From: Harmonia axyridis
Taxonomy: Eukaryota; Arthropoda; Insecta; Coleoptera; Coccinellidae
DNA length: 64,000 nt
Reading direction: 5' to 3'
Assembly: GCF_914767665.1 (NCBI RefSeq)
Contig: NC_059503.1
Location: forward strand, 62,328,352-62,392,351
Of this stretch, positions 11,952 to 23,300 are shown one piece after another. The notes under the pieces are model-generated. The model made no database searches. It was not told where the DNA came from and worked only from the letters and a program-made list of their open reading frames with translations. Numbering within the stretch: position 1 is the stretch's first letter; each line of letters starts with the position of its first letter. The position numbers were made by a program, and so were the translations under genes.

Positions 11952-12730
11952 CAGGGTGGGCAAATAAGCGAGGTAAGCGGCTATATCTCAGGATCCACTC
12001 ATCGTAGAGACTTGCGGTAAAAATTTTAACACTAAAGTGTAAAAGAAAACAAACTGGAAATTGTTTTGAAGTTCATACCTCTACCACTAGGGGGCATAAT
12101 AGCTATCGTCGAGTAGAAACATGAATTTCACTCGAAAATGTTTCATTTAAAGTTGAAGAAAAAAAATCATAACTGTAATCCTTGGAAAATTCTCTATCTT
12201 TTTGAATTGTCACTTTCGATTTTACGACGTCAAATAAGGATAGGGGAAAGGGAGAAATCTGACTGATTGAAATGCCTGTAACTTCAGTTTGGCTCAACAT
12301 TTTTGAGCAAATCAGATCTCGTCTGAGAGATAATATCTTGTTGATTGAGGACAGAATATACTCATGATAAATTTGTTTTTGCTGCTTTCGATAGGGGGCG
12401 CTAAGTCAGAAGTTCATTGTTTTGTTCATTTTACTTCGAAATTTCAAATGTAATGATAGGATTTTCTTAACAGAAACAGAAGTTCCATCAAATTTGCATG
12501 AAAAAACCTGAAGGTCGCAAAGCGATAGTTTCAGGCGATCTGGAGTTATGGCCGAAAGAAGATATTCTTCAACTGATGCACTGCGAAAAACTAAATTTTG
12601 TCTTTAGGTTCTGACAAAAACAGAATTCCCACCAGCTTTTTCTTCAATTATTTCAATTGAAATATTATTTTGCAACGGACAATTTTCCGCTTTGTTTTCG
12701 AGAATATGTCAATAGTATAACCAAGGTTAT
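11952..12730. mobile_element. CAGGGTGGG-type element, right end not found
   Basis: Begins TA then CAGGGTGGGCAAATAAGCG, the same first bases as the element at 1963. It continues as low-coding sequence with phrases typical of dispersed insect repeats. No inverse end was found, so the end coordinate is a guess. Confidence 0.4.
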
Positions 12731-13990
12731 GTATTTGTCGGTTATTTCTTGTAATTACTACTACAAAACTACATATATTCGCAGAGTGGCACGAACTGTA
12801 GGAATGACAAATCAAAATCTACCATTATTATTATGAATAATCAGCTTACGGACCTCCTTCCAAATTAGTAAAAAATTAATTCACTTTTCGAACTTCCCTT
12901 CGTAACAGAATACGTTTAGATGACACTACTAACTATTTTCAGAAGTATTTACCTTGAAAAACTGTGAACATCAAATTCCAAAAATTCAACACTACGGAAA
13001 CATCTCAATTTGTAACTGCACTTGTCCAGTTGCTCTTCACCCCTTGTATCAACCGACCGTAGAAACTTTTGTATACACAAGATCGCGTGGTCTCCGAGGT
13101 ACCTCTATAAGCCGCCTTTGGTGAAAGTAACCGGTGCACTGACAGAGGCGACGATGGAACTTGGTTGATAAAGGGGATACCTAAAATTGCTACCAAGTAT
13201 TTCCCAATTGGGAATACTTGCCCAATAGATCAATGCCGAAGACCATTATTTTAACGGTGTTTACAAGTATCACACCATTAGGGTTCTGAAACAATAAGTA
13301 TTTAGTTTTATAACATTTTTTCCGGTGATCTTTTGAGAGTTATTATGAATTGATGGGTTTCCTTATTTTGAATTATGCATTGCATGTTTAGATTTCGAAA
13401 CGAGGGAAAAATATTATGATATTCAGGATTAAACATCTAGGTGCAGCATGAAGCAATAAAGTGTTTGTAGGATGAACGTCGCATTGGTGGACCATGCTTA
13501 ATCCGAAAAAAGTACCCAAAAATAAAAATTTTAGGCACAATGGAAGCTATTGAAATGTTCGAAATAAAAGTAGTTTTGTTTGATTTTGACCCAATGCCTA
13601 TAAAAAGACCGCTGTCCACATAAGACAATAGAGAATGGATCAGGCAGCAGCCTAATGAAAACAATTTTTTTTTCTGAATTTCTCATATTTTATAGAATAT
13701 GACCTCCTGTACTAGAAAGCCTATAGGCCCAATTCAATCATAATAATAATAATAATAATAGACAAGGGACAGTTGCAATCATCTCTATAACCTGGATTAT
13801 TTATTAATCTGACTGATTTTCTTTGTGAACTAAATAGACGTTTGTATAAGGATCAAGATCCAAACATAAAATTGCGAAGGATATCCTAGATTCAATAAAT
13901 AAATAAATTGTCAATAGAATTTTTTTCGAAATAATACCTAACCTACCAAAGTCCTCAAAGCAAACACAATAGAGGAGATACCTTTACAAA
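12731..13990. other. Non-coding; small (AAT)n run
   Basis: Contains (AAT)n at about 13740-13760. A less AT-rich patch at 13010-13190 is open on the minus strand (TRSCVYKSFYGRL) but matches nothing recognised. It may be a decayed repeat. Confidence 0.45.
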
Positions 13991-14111
13991 TCTTATCTAA
14001 AGGGTTTTTTTAGAGCTAGAGAACTTTGAATTGCAATAAAACAACGATGGATTATTCGATTGACATGAATTTTATTTATTCGCAAGATAATCTTGTGGCA
14101 TTACATTTTAA

Positions 14112-14519
14112 TAGTTATTTATAATACAAGTGCAGAAGGCATTGATATTCTTCCACGAGTTCAAAATTCAAAAACGAGCCACGAAGTGGCGAGTTTTGGA
14201 ATGAACGAGTGGTAGAATGAGCCTTCTGTACGAGTATTATACATTATTTTCTCTAATTCATTGCATTTTTATTGAAATTAATGAAATATTTCCATAAATA
14301 TCATTTAGTGATTTTCGCATTGGAAAATATTGGTTGGCAGAACTGACTTCTTTAAGGCAAATTGATGAATTGACAGATAAAGCCGTAGCGGAAAGTTCGG
14401 AGTTCCAACATAGAATAATAAAATATAACCATGAAAACTGTGCGTTTCTGATATATTCTCGCACGATTTTGTTCTACAAGATGTGGAAGAATGAACGGAA
14501 TAACCACAGAATTAGAGAA
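14112..14519. repeat. Insertion with nested inverted repeats
   Basis: Absent from the sister element at 20910. It holds an inverted pair, ATAATACAAGTGCAGAAGGC (about 14120) against GCCTTCTGTACGAGTATTAT (about 14219). A second inverted pair is built on TTTCTCTAATTC (about 14249) and GAATTAGAGAAA (about 14509). It looks like a non-autonomous foldback insertion; no clean target duplication is visible. Confidence 0.6.
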
Positions 14520-14520
14520 A

Positions 14521-15180
14521 TATGATTTCTGGCATATGACCGCCACGGCTGACTCGGATGTAGTCCAATCTGGACGTCCAATTTTCGATGACTTTTTCCA
14601 ACATTTGTGGCCGTATATCGGCAATAACATGGCGACTGTTGTCTTCCAAATAGTCAAGGATTTGTGGCTTATCCACATAGACCAATGACTTTACATAGCC
14701 CCACAGAAAGTATTTTAGCGGTGTTAAATCACAAGATCTTGGAAGCTAATTCACAGGTCCGAAACGTGAAATTAGGCGGTCACCAAACGTGTCTTTGAAT
14801 AAATCGATTGTGGCACGAGCTGTGTGACTTGTTGCGCCGTCTTGTTGCAACCACAGCTCCTGGACATCATGGTGGTTCAATTCAGGAATGAAAAAGTTAG
14901 TAATCATGGCTCTATACCGATCACTATTGACTGTAACGTTCTGGCCAGCATCGTTTTTGAAGAAGTACGGACCAATGATTCCACCAGCCCATGAAGCGCA
15001 CCAAACAGTCAGTTTTTCTGAATGTAACGGTGTTTCGACATACACTTGAGGATAAACTTCACTCCAAATGCGGCAGTTTTGTTTTTTGACGTAGCCAATC
15101 AACCAGAAGTGCGCTTCATCGCTAATGGACGTAGTGCCCGATACGTATTCCTCACAGAACCATTTTTTTCGAAATGAAAT
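14521..15180 (-). pseudogene. Tc1/mariner-superfamily transposase remnant
   Basis: Reads HFWLIGYVKKQNCRIWSE, a WCASWAGGIIGPYFF segment and a LWLQQDGATSHTA box carrying the second catalytic Asp. It ends in GPVN then TAG, where related transposases have a Trp. Matching sequence continues after the stop (LTPL-YFLWG and a C-terminal helix). The same TAG is present in the copy at 20910-21855. The N-terminal HTH region is missing or unreadable. Confidence 0.8.
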
Positions 15181-15339
15181 TGCACTATTTGCAAGCGTTG
15201 TTAAGACGCGAGTCTATTCATGATGAATTGCCAAACCAAAGAGAGAATAAATCACTTGACAGCTGTTGAATCGGTCGCCATCTCGAACAGTAATGCCAAC
15301 TTAAAATTATATACCTCGAAAAAAACACCCGTTATATGA

Positions 15340-15735
15340 GAAATCCAAGTTTGCTTGGAATCAACCGCAAGGCCTAAGAAATTTACCGAATCAATATAAT
15401 TCAGTCCTTCCAAATCTCTCATAGAGAAGGTTTTCGTCTCATTTAGGTTGAGTTGATCACTGTAAAACCACTCCCACATTGAATGAAGAAACTCTCTCAT
15501 GATAAGCTCTAAATGCCTATGTACTATGATCTTTACTCGCTGCTCTCTTCAGAGCTGTGGTATCTTCAGCGGAGAGCACATGATCAGCGTTAGGATCACA
15601 GACGATAATATCACTGATGTGAATAATCAATAAAAGTGGCCCAAGAACAGATCCCTGAGGCACAACAATTTTAACATTCAATAAACTGTTGGAAAATGGC
15701 ATTTTTTTAGTATAAAACTTCTCGTAGGAACACAT
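15340..15735 (-). pseudogene. LINE reverse transcriptase fragment
   Basis: Upstream frame contains VPQGSVLGPLLLIIHISDI, an RT motif. A second frame contains DSVNFLGLAVDSKQTW, the thumb motif. The catalytic YADD equivalent is decayed (AEDTT). The element at 13995 has inserted at its 3' side. Confidence 0.8.
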
Positions 15736-15740
15736 GTTGA

Positions 15741-17160
15741 ATTAAACACTGTTGCTCGATAAATATTGCCTATCCATAGGGTAATTTTAGTCTGTTTTTT
15801 TTTTAAATCATTGTTTGATACAGGGTGCGTCAAACGTTATTAAAAGTTTAATTCGTTCAGTTCATAATTCACCCTGTGATTAAAAAAGTCTTCCGTGAAA
15901 TCTACCAATATTTTGTCATTACTTTTAGTTCTAGTACACTAGTGTCAAACAGTATTGGCTTTTCTGTGACCAGTTTTTGAGATACACGTGGTAATATTAT
16001 ATAAAGAGGGGCAACCGTTATTAAAATTGTCGAAAAGTATTAAAGAATGAAAATTTCATACAAAATAATGATAAGAGGCCCGTTGGTATTAACACATTGT
16101 TATTTTGTCATTGTACAATGGAAGACATTGTACAGGGTTTTAAACTGTTGAATTATGAGCTCGGAAATATTCTTTATTGATTTTTAATTAATGGTAATAG
16201 AAGTTTTTCATGAAATATGCTTCGTTTGGTATGTTTTATGTGCCTAATTCAGTAGTGAGAGATTTAAATAATGATTTAACTCACGTTTGCTTTTAAACCT
16301 TCAATATTATAGCATTCTGTTTTCTTTATGTTGAAACATTACTATTCGAATATAACTCCATTCATTTCACTATAAAAAATTAAGTTTCAAAAAATTTTGT
16401 TGTTGTTTTAAAACAAAATTTTTTGCTTTTGTCAAAAATAACAAAAAAAAAACCATATGTGGAAAAAATCTAAACAGAATCTATTGAAAAATTATGACCT
16501 CTATTCAGTCATTTCATATTTGGGTAAATAATAGAAATTATGCAACCAGAAATTTTTTAACTCGTACAATATTCGAATTTGCATTTATGATGAAAATTAT
16601 TTTAGGATTATTTCAATACGGATCTGCTATTTAGAGTCGCAAATGCATTATATCGTCAAATTTAGGACATTTGTCGCACTTATGGAGTTGCATAATAACA
16701 ATTCTCGCTGCAAGATGAATTATTCGCTAGTTATGTGATACCGGGTATAACAGATGAAGTAATTTTTGTAATGACTTCTTAACTTTAATAGTTGTTGATT
16801 ATAAGTTTTCTATCGGTAATACTTCCAAATCATCATTTGTCGATATTCTGTGTGTAATTCAGAATGGTTCGTATGGAGAGATAAATTGTGAAAAGTATCG
16901 TCAACAACCTTACAGAAATTGTTAATTGATTATTGATTCAGTAGTTTTGAAATTGTCACCTCAATTTTTTCAAGATAATCGTTACTATATTTGAAATCTA
17001 GGCTAATTTTTACCATATTTTATGCTATTTACATATTATCTGAAGTAGTTAGGTGGTATTATCATTATTAATCGGAATTGATGTTTGACATATATTTCTT
17101 ATTCTACAGGATGCAACTCCTTTTTAGAACGTTCGATTCTTAAACAGAACTTTCATTTCG
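15741..17160. other. AT-rich non-coding DNA
   Basis: No ORF of note. A CAGGGTG...CACCCTG pair 55 bp apart sits at 15821-15875 and may be a minimal element. A poly-T/A palindromic patch lies around 16390-16440. Confidence 0.45.
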
Positions 17161-17164
17161 TGGC

Positions 17165-17840
17165 GATGCCTGTTATTTTTTGTAGGGTAGAACTTCTTAT
17201 TCCATCGTTTCCAAGTATGTTTTGACCACTTTCGCAACATGGGGTCGAACATTGTCATGCTGTAATATCACTTTATCATGTCTCTCATTTTATTGCAGCC
17301 GTTTGTCTTTCACTGATCGGCTTAAACGCATAAATTGCGTTCGATAACGATCGCCTATGATTGTTTCAGTCGATTTTAATAACTCATAATACACTAGGCC
17401 GAGCTGGTTCCACCAAATAATGAGCATAACCTTGGAACAATGAATATTCGGTTTGGCCGTAGACGTGGGCGCATGACTGGGATATCCTCATGATTTTCTG
17501 CGCTCGAGATTATCGTAATGAACCCATTTTTCGTCTCCAGTCACGAAGCGACGTCCCTTCTGTCTTTGCCTTAAAAGCAGCTGTTCACAAGCCGTTCAAT
17601 ATCTCTCGGCTTCAACTCGTAACCCAATTTCCTTGTTTCTAGTCATTCCCATGACTTTCAGGTGTTTTGAAAAGGCTTGTTGCGTTACTCCCAATGATCC
17701 TGCCAATTCTTATTGTGTTTGACACGAGCCTTGATCAAGTAATGACTCTAATTCTGCATCTTCCAAATATTTCACTCTTCCACCGTCATGCTGGTCTTCG
17801 ACGTCAAAATCACCGTTCTTGAAATCTAAATTGATCGTCC
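17165..17840 (-). pseudogene. Decayed mariner transposase
   Basis: No open frame. Piecewise translation on the minus strand gives mariner motifs in order: FKNGDFDVEDQ, a GMTRNKE stretch, TGDEKWVHYDN (first Asp), IIWWNQLGLVYYELLKS, and ILQHDNVRPHVAK (second Asp). Many stops and frameshifts occur. It is much older than the two mariner copies at 30 and 33 kb and of a related subfamily. Confidence 0.82.
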
Positions 17841-17842
17841 AA

Positions 17843-18095
17843 AATAAGTTTCTAATTTACAAAACAATTATCAAACCAACGCTAACGTAGATAATTGTTT
17901 TGTAAATTAGAAACTCATTTTGGAGGTTCAATTCAGTGGAAGTGAATTAATCAATGAGCTTTATTGAGCTCATTGATTGAATTGATTAATTCACTACCAA
18001 GGTGCATTAATCAATGGACCTTATTAGGTTCCATTGATTAATGCACCTTTTTTCATTAATCAATGAACCTTATTAGGTTCATTGATTAATGCACC
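17843..18095. repeat. Cluster of four consecutive palindromes
   Basis: Hairpins at about 17843-17923 (arms around TTCTAATTTACAAAACAATT), 17942-17995 (ATTAATCAATGAG type), 18001-18048 (GGTGCATTAATCAATGG type) and 18053-18094 (ATTAATCAATGAACC type). The last three share the core ATTAATCAATG, so they arose by duplication. They end at the start of a LINE fragment. Confidence 0.85.
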
Positions 18096-18099
18096 TTGG

Positions 18100-18270
18100 T
18101 ATTTTTCCAACCTCACCATCCATGATGATTTGAGTGTCCCATATGTTACCACCGAAATAGGGAACTACTCGAGAAAATACCTCCAGAAGCTAAAAAGACA
18201 TGCCAACCAACTGATGGAAAATCCATCCAAAAACTCACGAAGGTTAAAACGGACCTCTCCAAACGACTAA
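18100..18270 (+). pseudogene. LINE RT C-terminal fragment
   Basis: Translates as NAPWYFSNLTIHDDLSVPY and on to RRLKRTSPND and stop. This is the typical extreme C-terminus of Jockey-like reverse transcriptases and resembles the VGAPWYITNQ region of the LINE at 9 kb. Only this tail is present. Confidence 0.75.
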
Positions 18271-18279
18271 AAAAAAAAA

Positions 18280-19065
18280 ATTTGCTATGAGTGTTGGAGC
18301 AGTATTATATTTTTTTGATTGATATTGATTATTTTATGCAAAAATATAGGAAGTAAAGATCTTTATAGTCGAGGTTGATTTTATTAATTCCAAGTTAATA
18401 CCTCTATCTAGTTTAGATGGAAATTCCTCGTAAATGTGGTATATTTCGATGAATTTTAGAGAATACGACATGAACCTATATTATATTGAATTAATGATGA
18501 CAAGGGTGGAGAAATTTCAGATCTATCATTAAAGACCTTTCTCATTGGCAAGAACCCGAAAGAGTCGTAATCATATTATGCTCCTAATATTGTTGGTAAC
18601 AAGAATTCAGCGAAACATGTATATATTCTAAAAAAACAATTTTTCGTACTCAATAAATGTTTCCATGTTTGGCGTTCACATTGCCAGAATTCTATATCTG
18701 TAATATAATATCCACTTTTCGAAGGAAGGAACATGCTTATATCGATATAAATTATTCATTCATTCATACAATTATGTAATGCATACCTATTAGGATGAAA
18801 TCCTCTCTTATTAATGGCCAACGCAATTGAGTAATTTCTTCTCTTCATTCGGATGAGATAGTATCAAGAAAAAATGCTCATATAGCTTTCTTCACCTCAA
18901 AAAATGTCATATTCTCGACCTACTTATAATAAGAGGTAGTCACAAATTGATTCATTCTACTTGGCAATTACAATACCCGTTGTTAAAAGAAATAATTCAA
19001 TACTTTATCATATGAAGAAAGATAACTTTGTGTATTTTCATTAAATGCAATTCATGGTAGTTATA
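18280..19065. other. AT-rich spacer
   Basis: No coding region or repeat recognised. Confidence 0.5.
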
Positions 19066-19367
19066 CAGGGTGTTTCATTGGGAAACGGAAAAACTTCACA
19101 GGTGCATAGTTGGCACCAAGGCGGTTCTGGAGATACCCCATTTATTGGGTCTTACTGTCTTCGTAGCCGAGATGCAGGCTGTTTTATGAATTTTGCCCGT
19201 TTATTTCTGAGGTCATATCAAACGAAGCACCAGGTATATTTTCTTCATATTTGGCAAATATGTTCCTAATTGAGAACCCAAACGTATCATGCAATAACCG
19301 CCTTGAAAATCCTGGTCCGTGTTAACAAAAAATTATGAATCGTTTGAATCCTCGTAACAACACCCTG
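19066..19367. mobile_element. 302-bp MITE with CAGGGTGTT ends
   Basis: TA-flanked, short inverted ends CAGGGTGTTTC and AACACCCTG. The interior is non-coding (the 74-codon frame inside is not a gene). Same terminal class as the foldback elements in this window but without long arms. Confidence 0.75.
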
Positions 19368-20049
19368 TACATCGGAATTTTGAAAATCTGTTTTAATATT
19401 CGGAAACACCACTAAAAACTAAACTGAGACGTGTTCTTCGAATTTTCGCGCAGACAGTTTTACTGCACAAATTTTCAACGTAAAAGTGAAGTTTTTAAGA
19501 ACTTGAATACCTGAAAATGGTTTGAAGTGACTTTTAACAATGAATTTTCAAAAATATTGAATCCATAATTATTTCAAGATTACTTTGTAATTCATTTTTA
19601 CATTGGTTTTCTTTTTTATAGCTGTATACTATTTCTTGTATTACTAACAAAAATCAATCAATCATAAGCTTTGAATGGATGCGCAAGTTTCCACAAAAAG
19701 CGAACTAATTAAGATGATAGCTTGCTTATGTGATCATGTTTAGACCTACTTTAAATATTATTTTCTAGATATCTTTCACGAGTAGAGTGAACTGTTTGAA
19801 TTGACTTAGAGCAAACCAATTCAAATTCTTTTTTATATGAACCAAGTAATTCCAAGGAAGATCACATCTACCTTTACCTTGAAAAATTTTGGAGACGACA
19901 GAAAAATAGTGATATTCTAGGTGCTGTATCTGCCACGAATTGGATTCATCAGAGCAATGCTGAATAAATTAGGGAAACATTTAATTTGTCCGATAATATA
20001 TTCAGAATTAAGATAACTCGAATATTTTTCATATTATTCAAAAATAATC
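19368..20049. other. 3' flank of GMC gene B
   Basis: AT-rich DNA beyond the distal last exon. ATTAAA on the minus strand at about 19980-19985, some 65 bp past the stop, could serve as a poly(A) signal. Confidence 0.4.
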
Positions 20050-20347
20050 TTAATTAGACTCCAAAACCACGTTGATAGCTGATTTTTTCTTCCTGTACAT
20101 CGAGACATAATGATGATCCCAACGATGTCTCAAGTTGTCTGCTAGTTTCTCTCCAAACATCGACTCTGAAGACATTCCATTCGAACGACCGATTGTGGGA
20201 GATATGCTGACGTCGGCTATCCTGAGTCCTCTCACATTTATCACTTTTTGTTCTGTGTCTGTAACCGTTGAGTTGTGGCACACATGCCCCATCTTGGTTA
20301 CACCTCCACATTTTCTTGTGGGCATACCCATATTGATTATCATGCAC
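20050..20347 (-). CDS. GMC gene B, distal last exon (variant 2)
   Basis: After a TATTTATTTCAG acceptor, encodes CMIINMGMPTRKCGGVTKMG, INVRGLRIADVSISPTIG and a C-terminus ending VVLESN. The phase is identical to that of variant 1 (one base completing Arg, then Cys). The catalytic His is Lys555; the second position is Asn599, as in active relatives. It is either an alternative terminal exon of gene B or the only remnant of a partial tandem duplicate. Confidence 0.7.
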
Positions 20348-23300
20348 CTGAAATAAATATAGATGGATAAAAATTCGAAATAAAGATAAAATATCTTCAA
20401 AAATTGAAATATTCAAACTTGAACGGAGATATGAAATTGTATGGTAGATACTAGTTTAGGGGACTTTTGAGAGGGAACACCAGCACGTGGCTGCTCAGTT
20501 CCCATAACGAAATTAGAGATATTTCTTCTTGAATATCACCGATTTTTAAAGGGGTCTTCACATGATTTTCTTAAACAATAATCTACATGGGAGAAAGTTA
20601 ATATTTATATTCGCAAAATGAAAAAAAAATTGGTTGTACCTGTACTTGTACATTGCACTGATATATTTGTGAAAAAAACCTACCCAAAATCATTTCAAAA
20701 CAGGTGAAACGTAAAACTATAACTTCGTGAAAAATCGTCGTCCAGTGCTGCCATCTACTTATTTTCTCCAAAAAAAGAGAGAAGATGAAGTGAATGTACA
20801 CCGTACAAAGTTTAGTCATCGCAGGATCGCCAGAGGAGAAATGAATGGGTATCAAAGTTTGACTGATACGCGAAAAACCAAGTGGTGGTAATCCCTCTTA
20901 AGATCATGTAAAGAGTGTTTTTTTAGAGCTATAGAACTTTAAATTGCAATAAAATAACGATGGATTATTCGATTGACATGAATTTTATTTATCCGCAAGA
21001 TAATCTTGTGGCATTACATTTTAAATATGATTTCTGGCATATGACCGCCACGATTGGCTCGGATGTAGTCCAATCTGGACGTCCAATTTTCGATTACTTT
21101 TTCCAACATTTGTGGCCGTATATCGGCAATAACACGGCGAATGTTGTCTTCCAAATGGTCAAGGGTTTGTGGCTTATCCGCATAGACCAATGACTTCACA
21201 TTGCCCCACAGAAAGTAGTCTAGCGGTGTTAAATCACACGATCTTGGAGTCTAATTCACAGGTCCAAAACGTGAAATTAGGCGGTCACCAAACGTGTCTT
21301 TCAATAAATCGATTGTGGCACGAGCGGTGTGACATGTTGCGTCGTCTTGTTGGAACCACAGCTCCTGGACATCATGGTTGTTCAATTCAGGATTGAAAAA
21401 GTTTGTAATAATGGCTCTATACCAATCACCATTGACTGTAACGTTCTGGACATCATCGTTTTTGAAGAAGTACGGACCAATGATTCCACCAGCCCATAAA
21501 GCGCACCAAACAGTCAGTTTTTCTGGATGTAACGGTGTTTCGACATACACTTGAGGATTAGCTTCACTCCAAATGCGGCAGTTTTGTTTGTTGACGTAGC
21601 CATTCAACCAGAAGTGCGCTTCATCGCTAAACAAAATAAAATGGACGTAGTGCGCGATACGTATTCCGCACAGAACCATTATTTTCGAAATGAAATTGCA
21701 CTATTTGCAAGCGTTGTTCAGGCGTTAGTCTATTCAGGATGAATTGCCTAACCAAACTGAGAATAAGTCACTTGACAGCTGTCAAATCGGTCGTCATCTT
21801 GAACAGTAATGCCAACTTAAAGTTATATACCTCGAGAAAAACACCCGTTATAAATGATTTGCAGCTTCTTTCCATTTCAAATGAGCTCAATTCACTTGTA
21901 GAAATTGTAACAAAATCCGTCCATATTTAATCATTGAATATAATAGAGACAGAAGGATTCTATTCAGTTGTTATTCTTCTTTAATCGCCATACCCTTTAT
22001 CATTTTCAATGTACAAACGCGGTTTTTTCGTCAAGAAAGAGCAAATTTTAGCAAAACATACTAGAGTCGAAAACTGCCTTCCTTTGTCACCTTTCCCCTC
22101 ATAATATTTCAATGAAGAAACAATAATAAATTTTTCTTATAAAAGCTGAAAATGAAATTAACATAACGAACCAAATTTTGGAAAAACTGAATTAGAACTA
22201 GAAGCATTAATAAGAATTTCTGGTAGGTAACAAGGAGCTTGTTATAAATGTAGGCTTGGTTAATCGATCGTCTAGAGGTATGATTCGATTACCTGGCCTT
22301 TCGTCTTTTTCTCCGTGACTTTGTTGGATTTGTTATAATTAAACTCTTTTTGATTATTTACATCTATTTACAAAGTCACAATTATACAGTACAAACTCAG
22401 TATTGAGAAGATCCTAATTACGTCTTAATTCCGAGTTTCTCACTACGGTACTGAATTTCGTCTTTAACTCTAATGTTAATTACTCGAGTCGTCTCCGATA
22501 TTTCACGTCTTTGTCTTATTACAAATTTCGGTCGTCTCGTCTCTGATTCGTTCGCGACTCGTCTCAATCTTGTCCGCGAACCGTCTTCTCGTCTTACGTC
22601 TTAAGTTGACCGACTGAACATACTCTTACTTCGACTTAGACCGAACTTGAACTTTACTCGTCTTCGACTTAACTTGAACTGACACTCGACTCGGACTTAC
22701 TTCGTCCCCTGATCGCAACTTACCCCGTCCACTCTGAATATCCTTCCCTCCTTCCGGCTTGACCACACCCTTAGGGAAAGTATCATCCCCCTTAGTCCAA
22801 TAAGAGTTTTGCCGCACCGCCCACAAAGATCTTCGCGGATTCCTGGAAATCGAATATTCTCGAAGGACTTGAACCTGATACACAGATGTGACACATCTAG
22901 TACAACCGTGTTGTCTTCGAACTTTCCCAACCCCCCAGTAAATCACTTCAAGATTTACCACTCCATGACATATCTTCGACACCTCGAAGAATAACACATC
23001 CTTTTTACATTATATGTACAATAACAATTCGTTCCCTGTAAATTCATTGAAACTGTCTTGCCCTCGACACTTGAAGAAACTAATAGGTCTCCAAGCACCC
23101 TGTTGACCATCTCAATTATTTACAGGGAACAATAACTGGATCCTTCATAAATATGTAGTAGGTACATGCTTTGAAATGGCATAAAAGAATGTGAAAATCC
23201 TCAAATCGGAAATACAAAATGTTTCCTTCTCTTTAATATTTCGATTTGGAGAGTCCTTCCGTAGAGTGTGAGAGATTTTTTCAAATGACGATTAGGCCTT

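Larger units (their letters stand above)
13995..15340 (-). mobile_element. Tc1/mariner-superfamily element with nested insertion
   Basis: Ends show GGGTTTTTTTAGAG at the left and its inverse-like CGAAAAAAACACCC at the right. It is the same family as 20910-21855. Compared with that copy, about 405 bp at 14112-14519 are extra. The element sits inside an older LINE RT fragment, whose frame is broken at about 15336. Confidence 0.8.

Noticed and set aside
13005..13196. 63-codon ORF in a less AT-rich patch
   Set aside because: No recognisable domain or splice context; probably a decayed repeat.
15821..15875. 55-bp CAGGGTG...CACCCTG element
   Set aside because: Too short and the right flank is TG rather than TA; may be chance.
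22626..22997. 123-codon ORF in the LTR-like repeat
   Set aside because: Not maintained in the second repeat copy; low-complexity Ser/Lys tail derives from AAGACG-type repeats.
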